A stretch of 64,000 nucleotides of DNA from Otatea glauca (taxonomy: Eukaryota; Streptophyta; Magnoliopsida; Poales; Poaceae), in assembly GCA_036346275.1 (NCBI GenBank), contig CM070730.1:10044309-10108308 (forward strand), given 5' to 3'. Shown one piece after another: positions 12,235 to 25,075 of the stretch. A program made the position numbers and the translations under genes. Numbering within the stretch: position 1 is the stretch's first letter; each line of letters begins with the position of its first letter. The notes under the pieces are model-generated. The model was given only the letters and a program-made list of their open reading frames with translations. It ran no database searches and was not told the origin of the DNA.

Positions 12235-13182
12235 CAGGGTTTACATTTTCGTTTTGACCTCGAAAATCGCTACTTGCTCGGCACCGGTTTTTCGCGAAAA
12301 CCGATCGAAATTCGGTAAAAACCGACCGGTTTGCGAAAGTCAAACATGTGGTCAAAATGATTAAAAAAAATCGAAAACCGGTCGAAAAGGTCGAAATTCG
12401 GTCGGTTTTCGTCGAAAACCGACGAGAGAAGGAACAATTGTGAAAATGCAAAAAAAATTTGAAAAAAATTGCAAATTTTTTTTTAAAAATTACAAAAAAT
12501 CCCAATTAATCTATAAAACACCTCAGAGAAATTTAATCAATTTTTTTAAATCATTTGTTACTTCTAAAAAATCCAAAACAAAAATTAATGAAAAGGAACA
12601 AAGACATTGTCAGATTTTCATAAATATTTAAAAGAATTTTTATATTCTGAAATTTTAATGTAACCATAAAAATTTACAAAGGATCATGTACTAAAATTTT
12701 AAGAAATATTAGACTTCATTTAGTACTTATATAAAATCAAAAACAGAATAGCATATAAATGATAATAGCACTTTCAGAATTTTTGAAAAATACACATATC
12801 TGATCATCATCTGAAAATTTTACATAATCATTTTAATTACGTTATAACATCACAAAAAAAGTGTAAGAAATATTAGACTTCATTTTGTGCTCCTAGAAAA
12901 TAAAAAACTGAAGAGTATATATTGTGACAGTATCACTGTCAGAATTTTTAAAAAATGTAAGTATCTGATAATAATCTGAAAATTTTACATAATTATTAGG
13001 ATTTCCTTAGGACCGTGTACAAAAATTTTCAAAAAATTTTGACACATTGTGATATATTTCTTCAAATTTTTAAATTTACTGTTCATCTGACCGGTTTTCC
13101 GAACGGTTTTAATTGCCGAACCGGCTCGGCACGGTCGGTTTTCGCGAAAACCGACCGGTTTTCGTCGGCATTTTAAACCCTG
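12235..13182. mobile_element. Non-autonomous hAT element, copy 1
   Basis: The ends are CAGGGTTTA (12235) and TAAACCCTG (to 13182). They are flanked by perfect 8-bp TSDs GTATGCAC at 12227-12234 and 13183-13190. An 8-bp TSD with CAGGG ends is characteristic of the hAT superfamily. The interior is A/T-rich with repeated GGTTTTCG(A/G)CCGGTTTTCG motifs near both ends and no coding region. Confidence 0.85.
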
Positions 13183-13190
13183 GTATGCAC

Positions 13191-13723
13191 ATCCCCCACT
13201 GGTCACCTTGGAGAAGGATAAGCCCTATGCATAGCTCAGATGCTCTGGACCTCACCTTATCCATGACTCCCCGGCGCATCATTGCACCCATGAGAGGGTG
13301 TGTGAGATGCGATCAGCAGCAGCAACCTGTTCTTGGTCCCCAACATTCTACAATCACTACACTATTAATCTAGCTAGACATTGTTCTCGAGGATAATTCA
13401 TGTATATATAGTCTCACAAACGTAGCTACTTGTTTTCTGTTTCTTTGCCTAATGACCGATCGTCTGCTCGAGACCTGTGAGGCGAGTGTGCGCGTCGTCG
13501 TCGATGGGAGATCATCCATGGGAGATGATGGCGCGCCGATGGAGGATAACATGCACCATGTGCCGATAAAGGGCTTGTAATGAGCTGAGCACAAGGTCCA
13601 TGGCTCCACGCGTGAAGATTCTGAAACCTGATCGAAATACGATGCGACTCCCCTTTGTGCTAGACTGCTAGCTCTTCTCTCTACAGTGTCCACGCGGCGG
13701 CGTATTCGAACTGGTCGATCAAA
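13191..13723. other. Unique-looking spacer between two hAT-related copies
   Basis: Balanced base composition and no recognised gene. Short open frames on both strands have no recognisable domain. Confidence 0.4.
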
Positions 13724-13731
13724 GACACCGA

Positions 13732-14780
13732 CAGGGTTTACAGTACCGAATCAACATAAAAAAAAATTTGGTCATCCGTCAGCACCCATTTTTATTGAAA
13801 ATCGACTAAAAATCAGTAGAAAGTGAATAGTTTGCGGAGTCAAACAGCAGTGAAAAAACGAAAACTGACGATTTATTCGATTTTCGACCGGTTTTCTTCA
13901 ATTTTTGACACACTCAAGGACCGGTTTCGATTTTCGTTCGGTTTTCTTTGATTTTCGACCAGTTAACATAAAAAATCGGCACACTCAAGGAAAATTGAAA
14001 AAAATCAAGAAAAATTTGAAAACTTGCATAAAATCTGAATTAATCCCAATTAATTTATAAAACACCTTAAAGAAATTTTAACAATTTTTGAATTCATTTG
14101 GTTCTTCTAAAAAAATCAAAAATAGTAATTAATGAAAAGGAATAGAGACACTCTCAGATTTTTACAAAAATTTACAAGATTGATCATACTATAAAATTTA
14201 ATTATATCAAAAAATTTCCCAAGAATCATGTATTAAAATTTACATAAATATTAGACTTCATTTAGTACCCCTAAAAAAATCAAAAACTGCAATTAATGAA
14301 AAGGAACAGAGATACTGTCAGATTTTTATAAAAATTTATAAGTTTGATCATGATCTGGAATTTTAATAGTATCATAAAAAGTGCCAAATGACCATGTAGA
14401 AAAATTTCCATAAATATTACACTAAATCTAGTGACCCTAGAAAATAAAAAACAAAAGAGCATATACAAAGATAGCAGCACTGTTAGAATTTTAAAAACAT
14501 CCACAAGTCTAAACATCATGTAAAAATTTTAAAGCGTTATTATAATTTCCTCAGGACCTCACATAAATTTTTTCAAAATTTTGGATAATGTTTTCCAATT
14601 TTATCAAATTTTTTGAATTAGACCGGTTCCAAATATCGAAGCAGCTCGATATGCTCAAAAATCACGATTTTCGAGTAATTTTTGTTGACTTTTCAAATCT
14701 GGACACTGATGTGTCATCGACAGGTTTTGAAAAATTGAAAAAAATCGCACCATATTGGTCCGGCTCGAGGTAAACTGGTC
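13732..14780. mobile_element. hAT-related element, copy 2 (right end not found)
   Basis: It starts CAGGGTTTAC at 13732 and shares the CCAATTAAT(C/T)TATAAAACACCT block and the GGTTTTCGA motifs with copy 1. No matching right TIR or 8-bp TSD is seen, so the right limit is approximate and the copy is probably truncated. Confidence 0.5.
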
Positions 14781-15725
14781 TAATTCAAATTCAAATTTTA
14801 AAAAATGAATCCAAATTTTCCTAAAATTACTATTAATAGCTTTTTGACATCTTTCATGAATTGTTTTTAGAAAAAACGAATTTGGGATACCTTTTTGAGC
14901 AAATCCGAATGTAGATAATAGAAAAGGGGAAAAAGAAAAACTTTTATGTATATGGACACGTATACATTCTAATTGTACATTTCAGATGCAGTAATATAAT
15001 TTTTGGTTCATGGTATTGATCCGGTATGTTCTTACGGAATCGAAATTATATCTTTATTTCTAAGAAATGAATGGGGATAAAATAGTTGGTCTATTTTTTT
15101 AATATAAATATGGTACCAAATATGATGAAAGAATCGGTTGTTATTAATACTAAAAAGTGGTCGTTAATACTCGACAATATCAAGCAGAGAGGAGTGACCA
15201 AAAAGTGGTCATTGTTTCTTCATAATTAATGATTGCACATTATCTCATTGTTAAAAAATTGTACGTGGTCGTTAGTACTATTAACCGTAGGGCTTTTAAC
15301 GATGGCTAACAACCATAATTCTCTAGTTATTAGTGACTTTTAATTATTACATCTCATATCATTAATATTGTTTTCCTAGTAGTGCTAACCATTCATCGAG
15401 GGCAGGCGTCTACCCGGGCTCACCGACGACTTACAGCGAGGAACAAGAGCAAGTGAGCGGTAGCCATAGCAGTAGCTTAAGCCATTCCTCTTTCCTTCTG
15501 TGCTCGATCTGATATTTATGTAACAACTATGTATCTAGTCTAGTTTGGTGAATGTGGTTGATTTGCTTCTGGGGTGAAGATCGAAATTAATAGCTGCGCA
15601 TATGTACTGCCGGGCCCTATATATATAGCCGGAGGTTCATATATACGATGATAAGAATGAAATAGTTGTCATATATACGGTGATTTCTTGCTATTCTCAA
15701 AATATACATATCAAGCAAAACATCA
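14781..15725. other. A/T-rich spacer without a recognised gene
   Basis: No coding features. A CCTAGTAGTG string near 15376 resembles a CACTA terminus, but no partner or TSD was found. The stretch 15390-15600 has mixed composition and could be a host transcript end, but nothing identifies it. Confidence 0.4.
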
Positions 15726-15780
15726 TCTCTACTAATATAAAAGGAATTTCATACGTCGTCCTCCCGTCCCCTCTCGAAGC
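15726..15780 (+). mobile_element. Possible Helitron 5' terminus
   Basis: TCTCTACTAATATAAAAGG follows an A at 15725. Grass Helitrons typically start TCT(C/A)TACTA...ATATAAAAG, inserted between A and T. The 3' hairpin with CTRR end was not securely found; a hairpin-like CGTGTAGCGTAGCACGC lies at about 16665. The extent is therefore unknown. Confidence 0.4.
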
Positions 15781-15918
15781 GCACAGCGCTCTTCTCCGAC
15801 GTCTACGTAACAAAAACCAACCACCACAACGAAAACTAACCAAACTGAAGCCAACTCGTGGGAAAGATGCAGTTTACCCCGTCCCACCTAGCAACTCCCT
15901 ACGAAGGGCTCAAATCAA

Positions 15919-16210
15919 GGTATGTACAATGATACATATCAGTTGTCTGTAAGACTATACTATGTAGGATTTTAGGTGACATGAAGAAGAGAGAAGGAGG
16001 AGAGAGAAAACCACTGTCTACTATTTAACAGACAGTCCTATAGGCAGCTTTCTATTTTGTGTACCATTGTATAGACAGTCTGTTAATTGTATGTGAGACT
16101 ATTACAGATAACTATATAGACGATCTATTGCATAAGTTATTTTACTGCTGTCTATAGATGATATGGAGATATATTACAGACAGCTGCCGTCTATATCACT
16201 GTACATGCCC
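15919..16210. mobile_element. MITE with GGTATGTACA ends
   Basis: The inverted ends are GGTATGTACAATGATA (left) and TATCACTGTACATGCCC (right). The interior is rich in GACAG/CTGTC motifs that continue the inverted repeat. Length is about 290 bp and there is no coding region. The TSD is not clean. Confidence 0.55.
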
Positions 16211-17229
16211 TCACAATATCCTCAACGTGTAGTCACCGCCTTTTTTTTATTGATGTCTCTGTTTATTCATTTTTTTCGCAGCTGCACAGACTTGCCAGAA
16301 GTCAGCTTTATACCAAAACATCTCTGTGATAGTTATGCTACAAATTCATTTGGTGATCAGGCTATTCTATTTAAGTTGTTAGATGGAACTATGCTTGGAT
16401 AAAACTCAATGCTTTACCGATTATTCCATAGCAGCAAACACCTAGCTGCTTCTTTTCCAACAATGACCCAAGGTGTATTGTAGCAAATTACGAATATATG
16501 GCCGTATGACCATCATTTATTTTAAATCTTAACATATACTAAATTTCAATATATATTCACATATTTGTTTATACGTTTCCTCATACATCCTATTTCTATT
16601 GTCCATTGATGCAACTCTTTGCAAAAAATTATGCTTATTTGCATCTCAGCGTTCTTATAACTGGCGTGTAGCGTAGCACGCTTAAACGAATGACGCGGCT
16701 GGGTTGAGGGTGGTGAGGCATTTCGAAATGTCCGTTTTATAGTAAGGCTTGCTTGATCGGTCATCAGAGGGTTGTTGGTTAAAAGAGTGGTTGGTGGTTT
16801 GGGGTCAGGATTTAGGTGTGTTTTATTGGATAGATTTGGTTACTGTAGGAGATGCATAGTATTTAATTTTCAAAGTGAGATGATGCATATTAGTGGTATG
16901 TGATGCACTAATTCAATACTTCAATGTGAATATATTTTTTATATTATATGATGCACTAATCAACGCTTTTTATCTTGTAGACCCTCTTTTGGTATATGGT
17001 TGGACCTTTGTTGGTGAATCGTTGAAGTGTTGACAGTGTCATAGTGAGGTGCTTATCACATCTTTATTTGTTTTCATCCATGAATGTTCACATGTGTTGT
17101 AGACTAGGCTTTTAGTAAAAAAAATTGCAGTTCTCAATTCTGCTTGCGTGATGTGTATATGGACTTGTTCACATTTATGTCTATTGTTACGCTTGCCCAG
17201 GCTCTTAAAATTTTCTGGCTCCGCCACTG
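16211..17229. other. Spacer, no gene recognised
   Basis: A/T-rich sequence with short direct repeats such as GATGCACTAAT near 16905 and 16955. No coding or RNA gene is recognised. Confidence 0.4.
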
Positions 17230-18504
17230 TTGCTTGTCCTACAAATGCCCTAACATTTTATCATGACATCATAAAACAGAGCTTTAGTATAAGAGGTCAT
17301 TGTTTTGAGTTCTCACATTACTTTTACAGGAACATCAAATATTTTCTACAATTTTTTTTCCAATTTTCCCTTAATATTTTTCAATTTTCGATGAGTGTGC
17401 CCACTTATGGTGATACTGCCGCATGTGTGGCAGTACCAACCCTAGTGATCGGTAGTAGTTTTCCAGAATGGTGCATTTTCAGGATTTTTACCCCGTCGGC
17501 ACTACCGCCCATCTGGAGCGGTACTGCTGCAAGTGCGGTAGTACCGATCCAAATGAACGGTAGTCCTTTTTCAAAAAAGGGTGAAAAATACACTATTTTA
17601 GGTGCTTATGGTCGGTACTACCGGTCTTACATGGGCAGTAGTGCTGGGGGTACTGTAGCAACGGCTAGTTCTTCTCAGCATTAAATGCTACAGACGACCG
17701 TTGAGCCTGAGGCTGGCACTACTAGCCTAACACTGGCGGGAGTGCCGACTTTCCTGAATTTTTCAAGAATTAGGTGGTAACAGCTAGATTTGTTGGTGGG
17801 GGCTATAAATACACCCCACCTGCATCAAGGGCATTCTCTTGGATATTTATTGCATATTTGTGAGCCCTTGCAAGTCTCTCATCATCTCTAGTGCATTTAA
17901 TTCATATTTTCTGAGTTGTTGAGAGAATTCAAGTGCGTGCATTCAAGTTGAGCCATTAGACACTTAATCAACCTCAAGCAAGCATCAAGGTCTATTCTCT
18001 TCTAAGTTGCCGCCTTCTGGATGTCTTGGAGGTGTAGAACCAGTGATCTCTTCAAAGAAGATTGTGAAGAGGCCCAGTGAATTGTGAAGGTTAGAGCTCA
18101 TCTACCCGGAGTAGGGAAGAGCTACCACTAGTGATAAAGGAAGGCTCATTTGTGCAAGGAGCTATCTTGATTCAATCAAGCTTTCTCAACGTGGATTATG
18201 GGAGACCAGTAAATCTCTGAGACAACAAGAAAAATCTTTGTGTTCATCTCTTGTGGTTTGCTTTCTTGTGTTTAATTGTGCAAATTTACATTCCTAGTGT
18301 TCTTAGTGTTTGTTCTTCTATCTAGGATAGTGTAATTTGCTTAGACCTAGTTTGTTGGTGCATTTAGTGAAACCTAAATGATTTCTGCCTTAATTGTTGA
18401 AATTCTTAATTCTAATATTACTTGATCATTTACTGCAATTAGAGCCAAAGAATTTTAAAAACCTTCTATTCAACCCCCTCTAATTGGTTATCCTTGATCC
18501 TACA
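17230..18504 (+). repeat. Probable solo LTR, left end unresolved
   Basis: The region has LTR-like anatomy: repeated GGTAGTACC-type motifs (17400-17690), a TATA box (TATAAATA at 17814-17821), a roughly 690-bp transcribed-looking segment and an end TTGATCCTACA at 18504. The end resembles those of Copia LTRs. No primer-binding site follows and no partner LTR is in the window, so a solo LTR is the simplest reading. The left edge is a guess. Confidence 0.45.
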
Positions 18505-18552
18505 GGTGGTTGCACACACATACTTGTCATCCGGTCGAGCCGTTGGGGCTAA

Positions 18553-21004
18553 GGGTCCGTTTGGTTCGTGAGCAAAGGGTGGATGGGATGAGGTCATTCA
18601 CCCTAGTCGGGATGAAGCCATCTAAGTTTATATTTAGTTGAAGGGATGAGAGATGGATGGGATGAGCCAAATTTTTGCTTGGTTGGAGGGACAAGAGTTG
18701 GATGTGATGAGAGTTGTGACGAGGATTAAAGACCATATTTTATTTGGGTTAGTAACGGTTAAAAGCTTAATCTATTTTTTAGGCCCAGAACACATAAAGA
18801 AAAGCCCATGAAGTAGAACAAAGCCACATTCAATCAATTGGTTTCATCTCCGACCAACCTACTGCATTACTCCATATTGGTCATCCCGACCTATGAAATA
18901 ATCATCCCGACCAATAATACTGGTCGGAGCAAGCGGTTATCTATGCAAATGTGTCCGTACAGACATTTATCTTGACAGGTATGAATAACTATTCGAAAGT
19001 TATTCCGAAAAGACACTCTTTGACGAGGAGACACCATTTGGCGGGACGACATATTTTAGCCGTGCGACACCTTTTGGAGCACAACTGCCACCTCTCCATT
19101 ATGTATAAATAGAGAGCCTATTTATACTGTCAGGGACGTCGAATTCTATATTCTCAAATAGAATCTGTAATATTTGTACTCTAGTAAGCCGCTTGGCTAA
19201 AAAGAAGCAATCTCTCATTTCCTTCTCTATAAACCTGTAATCATTTTTAATTATAAGCTCAATCTAAAGACCTTAGGTTTTGAACATTAACAAGTTGGAT
19301 GGTGAATGGAATGAGAGTTTATATTTAGTTGGTTGGATGAGAGTTAGATGGCCTTATCAAACTAATTTTGTTGGCTCCATCCGTCCAGCATCTATAAGGA
19401 ATATTCATATTTTTTTGGTTGTCTTCATCCACCCAATCCATCGAATAAAACAGCAAGATAGATAAAAAAAGATGAATCACTCCATTCCATCCAAGGTTTC
19501 AGATCTTGTTTTTGGTTGACATCTCGGAGGTGGTCGGAATCCAAAATTTTGCCGAGATGTCAAAATTTCGGACAAATTTTGGATGGAATACAAAAACAAA
19601 ATTTTAAATCCGTTTTTTCCGAGATTTTGCCCGAAATTGCAGGAATCTCGACGAGATTTTGGCAAAATTGAACCGATCGAAAAATGATTCAAATGATGTA
19701 AAAAAATTTTGAATAGATGGTTCTGACACATCAATAATATTCCCATAAAAATTTCAGATGATTATCAAGCTTGAGGAATTTTTAAAAATTCGAAAAGTGC
19801 TACTGTCCTTATAAAATGTTGACCAGAAAGTTTAAACCGAATGAAAAATAAGAGAAACCAAGTTAGAAAATTTTAAAATAATTTGTGCATGGGTTTAATG
19901 CATCACTAATGTTCCCATAAAATTTTCATGTGATGATCAAACTTCGGTTAGTTTCAAAAATTAAGAGAGTACTACTGTCCTGATAAAAGCCTTACCGGCA
20001 AACTTCAACCAAATGAAAATGGTTCAAACCATATTAGAAAATTTTTAATATTTTCTTGGATTGTTATGATGTATTATCAATATTTCTATAAAATTTTAGA
20101 TAATGATCAAGCATCAAGAATTTTCAAAAATTCTGAGAGTGCTATATCCTATTAAAAGCCTAATGATCAATACATGGATTTGCTTGAGTAACGAAAAAAG
20201 GGTTAAATTTTTTCAAACTTTTAAAGAAGGGTTCTGAGGCAATTCTTAAGCTCTTATAAAAAATTTGGATCATGAACGTACTCCAATAAATTTATAAAAA
20301 TTTTAAAATGATACTGTACCATTTGTGTTCCTTGTGTTTTTTAATTTTTGAAGATAACAAATGAAGTTCAATACGTCCATAGATTTGATTGAGCAAATAA
20401 AAGAATTTTAAACTTTTTGAAAATTTTAGAGTAGGGTTATGAGGAAATTTTTAAGCTCTCCTAAAAATTTTGAATTATGTTCACACTCAAGCAAATTTAT
20501 AAAATTCTGACAAGGTTACTCTCCCAGTTATGTTCATTCTGTTTTTTATTTTTTGAAGATAATAAATGAAATTTAGTTATTTTGAAATTTTTCTGTATGA
20601 TCCTACAGTTCTAAAGATAGTACCATAAATTTTTCAGAGTATGATCAAGCCTGTAAAACTTTATAAAAATATGACAGCGTTTCTACCAAAATTATAAAAT
20701 GTCTAAAAAATCGGTTTTTCAACAAATTTTCATGGAATATGACTTTCTTAAGGGTTGTTGGGCCAAATACAGTAAAAAAAGAGAGTCAAATTACCCGAGA
20801 TTTCGATAAGATTTGGCGAAACCTACCCAAAATTTTCGGAATTATTGTAGCATTTTGAATTTTTTTCATCAAAGTTTTTTACCTGGCCAGAATTTTTAGT
20901 CCTGTCATCGGCCGGAATCCAAAATCTCGGTCGAGATTTCTAAAATCTTCCTAGTTTTTTTAACCTTGATTCCATCTGCCTTTTGTGCTTCATCCAAACG
21001 GCCG
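18553..21004. mobile_element. Possible MITE-like element with nested hAT insertion
   Basis: GGTCCGTTTGG at 18553 and CCAAACGGCC near 20993 form a candidate inverted pair with GGATGAG-rich sub-termini on the left arm (18580-18740, 19290-19370). A TATA-bearing LTR-like segment (about 18740-19280) lies inside. The hAT element at 19492-20968 sits near the right end. The TSD for the outer element is not clear. Confidence 0.3.
19492..20968. mobile_element. Non-autonomous hAT element with CAAGGTT ends
   Basis: It starts CAAGGTTTCAG and ends TTTAACCTTG. It is flanked by perfect 8-bp TSDs ATTCCATC at 19484-19491 and 20969-20976. The sub-terminal regions carry CCGAGATTT/AAATCTCGG in inverted orientation. 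The interior is about 1.4 kb, A/T-rich and non-coding, with three loosely repeated blocks around TTCCCATAAAATTTTC. Confidence 0.85.
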
Positions 21005-22985
21005 CCACCGCGCTTGGCGTACTTCGCGCTGCGCGAGCGGTGTTGCGCGCGGGAGGCCGCATGTGCTGCGGCTGCATGAACAGAGTGCGCGGCTCTGTTT
21101 GACGGGCCAATAATGCTGGAAAAGCCTCGAGCTCGTGCTTGATCGAGCTCGACAGCCCGACACCGGAGTGACCGGACACGAAGACAACAACATTACAACA
21201 CTACGCGTTCGTTTCATGGAGTACTTGCGATTTGCGAAAGCTCGAACATTGCGTAGTGGCAGACAGCGCCTTAACTAGCCTTCGTTCAGCTTACCAAACA
21301 TAGCCATTAGTTTGCTGCACTGGACCTCTGAGGCTCTGACAGTCTGACTTCTCCGCGCTGTGAAGAAATAGGACGTTGTGTGAGCCCAACCAGCGCCGCA
21401 ATGTTGGAGCGCCAGCCTGGCACCCCTCCGCCATGAAACCAATGCTTTTAGTCCCTGGATTTTTTTTTGAAAATCTAACTGTACGAATGTAATTGCAAAT
21501 ATAGCTCTATCCTCTACTGTAGAATCACGACATTAATTATCTGCCACGCTTGTATACAATGGTGATGGTGTGGAGCCACGGCCAGCCAAGTGCCAAGCTC
21601 CACAGTGCGGTAGTAGGGGTGCCAAGGCAAGACAACTCTGCTGGGTAGCTAGGGCATGATAGCAGGACCTATCGTGAACTCAAGATGCCTAAGCGCGGCA
21701 AGTTCCAATCGCCTCGCCCAACCTCGGTAGAAACTACAGCAGTACACGAGTGCGGCAGGTGACACATGTCATCTGTCTTGCGCTTCCGCGGTTGCGAGGG
21801 AGCTGTTTTTGTAATTACGTTCGCATAAAGACTGGATTTAAAAAAGTGTGAAGAGTACGGGTGCAAACGAAGCGGATAGTTCCTAACCAGCCGTTCGACC
21901 GTATCATTCAGATCCAATTCGAAGAAAAAACCCCGGATATTCGGCTATTTATCGGGTTTTGCATTCGGAACCGAATAGTTTTTTTTTAGACAAGAGATTC
22001 GTCAAAGAGCAATATGAGAATTTAATTAGATAGTATATGATACGCTTATCTTGGATATCATCAGCGCAATAGGCAAGCTCATGAGGTCATGCGACCATGA
22101 GTATAGGACTAGCCTCTCACTTGTCCAGAGTGGGCCGAAGAGAGAAATTAGCCCATGAGGGTTTTCTAATATTGAAATTATTTTATATTTCTAGAAAATA
22201 CAGAAAATCCTAATAAGTCAAGAGAAATAGCAAATGAACTCATGATTATTCCAAACAATTTAGACAAATATGTTTGAACATAATGAACTTTTAAAAAAAT
22301 TCTTTTGAATGTATTTGTTTCAGTAAAATTTGCTTGGTGAACTTCTAATGAGTTGCATTTTAGACAGGTAGTACGATTGATCGATCATTTTATGTACGAC
22401 ACATATGGGTTCTATTTTTGCGCGATATCCGACTAAATATCTGTGCGAAACTATCTGCATTCAAACCGATATGTATTCACACCATATTTATAACCAATAC
22501 AATATTTAGTTGTATTCATGTCCGACTTCGATTCTGATAAAAATATAGAATATAATATAGAAGGAGCAATATCTATCCGTATATGTTTCCCATATCCAAG
22601 AAGGTATAAAAGCATAGTTCCTCCGACATCCTCTTGGATCCGATCGCCGAGCTGTTTGTCAACTTCTGAATTTCTGATATTCCATCCTCCCCGAAATATG
22701 AATTTTGGCGCCCGTTCTCGCCACGTCGTCAACGCGCGCCCCCGCGCCGGGACTGCGTCGGATACGAGGCGAGGCCCGCGCTACTCACGTGCGACGCATT
22801 GTTTTGTTAGCTTCTCGCGCTGCATGCTCCATACTTAGCTAGATAGATCTCGGAAAAATGAGACCAGCATACGCACACAAACAGAGAACGGGGAAAACAT
22901 ACAAAAAAATCGCAGCATGATTTTTTTTAGGGCAGCATGAATTATTCGTACGCATCCTGATCCAACAACTCCCAATAATACGAGC
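21005..22985. other. Host-like spacer, no gene recognised
   Basis: It includes a GC-rich part (21000-21180) and a GC-rich part at 22690-22830, but no open frame with a recognisable domain on either strand. Repeated ATTCGG/CCGAAT phrases near 21930 and 22440-22530 suggest old transposon remnants. Confidence 0.4.
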
Positions 22986-22993
22986 CTTATTAC

Positions 22994-23880
22994 CAGGGTT
23001 CACTCTTTCGTTTGCCTCTCGAAAATCGAATATTGCTCGGTACCGATTTTTCACGAATATAGACCAAATTTTGGTAAAAATTGAACGGTTTGCGAAAGTC
23101 AAAGCGGCTGGTCAAACCGATTAAAAAACGAAAACCGATGACAGAAGAAAAAATGATGAAAATACAAGGAGAAATTGGAACAATTGAATTTGTTTTGAAA
23201 AAATTACAAAAAATCCCAATTAATCTATCAAACACCTAAGAAAAATTTAAACAATATTTGAAATCATTTATTGCTTCTAAAAAATCCGAAACAACAATTA
23301 ATGAAAAGGAACAAAGGCACTATCAGATTTTTTATAAATATTTAAATGATTTATTACATTACAAAATTTTAATTTAACTATAACTAGTGCCAAAGTATCA
23401 TGTACTAAAATTTTCAAAAATATTAAACTTCATTTAGTGCCCATATAAAATCAAAATTAGAAGAGCATATACAATGATAATAGCACTTTCAGAATTTTTT
23501 AAAAAATACACACATCTGATCATCATCTAAAAATTTTACAACATCATTTTAATTACGTTATAACATCACAAAAAAAGTTTAAGAAATATTAGACTTCATT
23601 TTGTGCCCCCTAGAAAATAAAAAACTGAAGAGCATATATTGTGACAGTATCACTGTCAGAATTTTAAAAAAATACATAGATCTGATAATCATCTAAAAAT
23701 TTTATAGAATCATTAGCATTGCCTCAGGACCTCACAAAAAAATTTTAAAAAAATTTTAACTCTTTTCGCTAAATTTGTTTAATTTTTTAAAATTTACATT
23801 TGAACTCCATAATTTACCGCTCGATTTTTATTGCTGAACCGGCTTGATAAAGTTGGTTTTCCTCAGCTTTTTGAACCCTG
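22994..23880. mobile_element. Non-autonomous hAT element, copy 3
   Basis: It starts CAGGGTTCACTC and ends TTGAACCCTG. It is flanked by perfect 8-bp TSDs CTTATTAC at 22986-22993 and 23881-23888. The interior is clearly related to copy 1 (shared blocks near 23215 and 23560-23700). Confidence 0.88.
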
Positions 23881-24016
23881 CTTATTACACGACGGCAACA
23901 TCTAGGGCTGTACTGGACCAAGAACAAGCATGGGTGCAAAAACAGCACAACCAGCTTGCTGCTCAAATACAGGCAAAAATACGGAGATACAACGGCCCAT
24001 ACATGCCTCGAGCTCC

Positions 24017-24175
24017 GAAATTTTTGCTGTATTGGCTCCCTGTTCATTCGTATTTTCGAAAATAGCCACTGCAGCGACGAAATTTCAGAACTAGCCCCCT
24101 GGCCCACGCGTGCAGCGACCTGGAGCAGCAGCAAAATTTCTCCCCTTATTTTTTCCCGCCGGGCCCACCCTGCCG
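24017..24175. repeat. Left TIR of MULE1
   Basis: Reverse complement of about 37115-37274. Near-identity covers GAAATTTTTGCTG through the TTCGTCGCTGCAG-type block. Beyond about 24170 the arms share only GC-rich similarity. Confidence 0.88.
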
Positions 24176-25075
24176 CTGCCTGGAGGAGCTACTCCCGGCC
24201 AGAGCGCACAGCGTGGTGGGGGCTGCCATGCCGCGATCTGGAGGTGCGGCTCCCCCCTGCGCTGGCCCCACCTTGCCGCCCCTCCAGTGTGCGGCTTCCT
24301 CCTAGAGCTGGATTTTTTTAAGCCGGTTTGCTAACTGAATTTTTTCGGGTTTTTAGCCATTTTAAATGATGATTTAACGGATTTGGCTACTACCGCAACC
24401 GAATTCCATTTGTAGCCCCTAGGACGGCGATTCCACAGACGGCAGGCGCTGCAAAGGATTGTCGCGATCACCAGGTGCTCGCTATTCAGCATTGACTTTA
24501 TCCGAAAATTCAATGTTAAAAGTCAGTGTTAAATTTATGTAAAGTATGAATTATTACAGCTCAGAGTTTTTTTGTCGGTTGCTAGAATTTTAGAGTTAAA
24601 TAAATTCAAAAATTCATATTTATGTGTGATAATCTTAATTCTTATAGTGTTGTACAATTTTATTTGTCAGTTAATAGTTTTGATAACAAAATCAAATTTT
24701 GTTTTTGTCATTCTCTTTTCGGTGTGCGACAAGTTAGACGAAAAATTATAGTAAAATATTGAATAAAATCCGACATTGATATTACGAAGTGCAGGGATAC
24801 AATATAGGTACATGGCCCATAAAACTAGGATACAACGCAGGTATACATGCCTTAGAAAATTCATAAAACTAGGATACAACGTATTCCATAGTTATATGCC
24901 TCTAGTGAAGGACTAAGTAACAAATCCATTCATTTTATGGCCATGGTTGTCGAAATAGACGGTCAAAACAAGGATAATCTTATATTGGTGGCAGACGAGG
25001 TCTTACGTATGAATACCTGAGAGGGCTTGATGGAATATCATCGTCAGGATTTGGAGGACTTCGAGGACGTAAGGT

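Noticed and set aside
12074..15385. Possible CACTA transposon (CACTACTGGAT at about 12074 and CCTAGTAGTG at about 15376)
   Set aside because: The ends match only partly, the 3-bp flanks differ (TTA versus CTA), and there is no transposase.
16665..16690. Hairpin CGTGTAGCGTAGCACGC as the 3' end of the Helitron starting at 15726
   Set aside because: No CTRR terminus followed by T at the proper distance, so the 3' end is not supported.
16709..16715. GGTGG followed by TG as left boundary and TSD for the LTR ending at 18504
   Set aside because: The five bases match GGTGG after 18504, but the following sequence does not look like the LTR start and a 5-bp match is weak.
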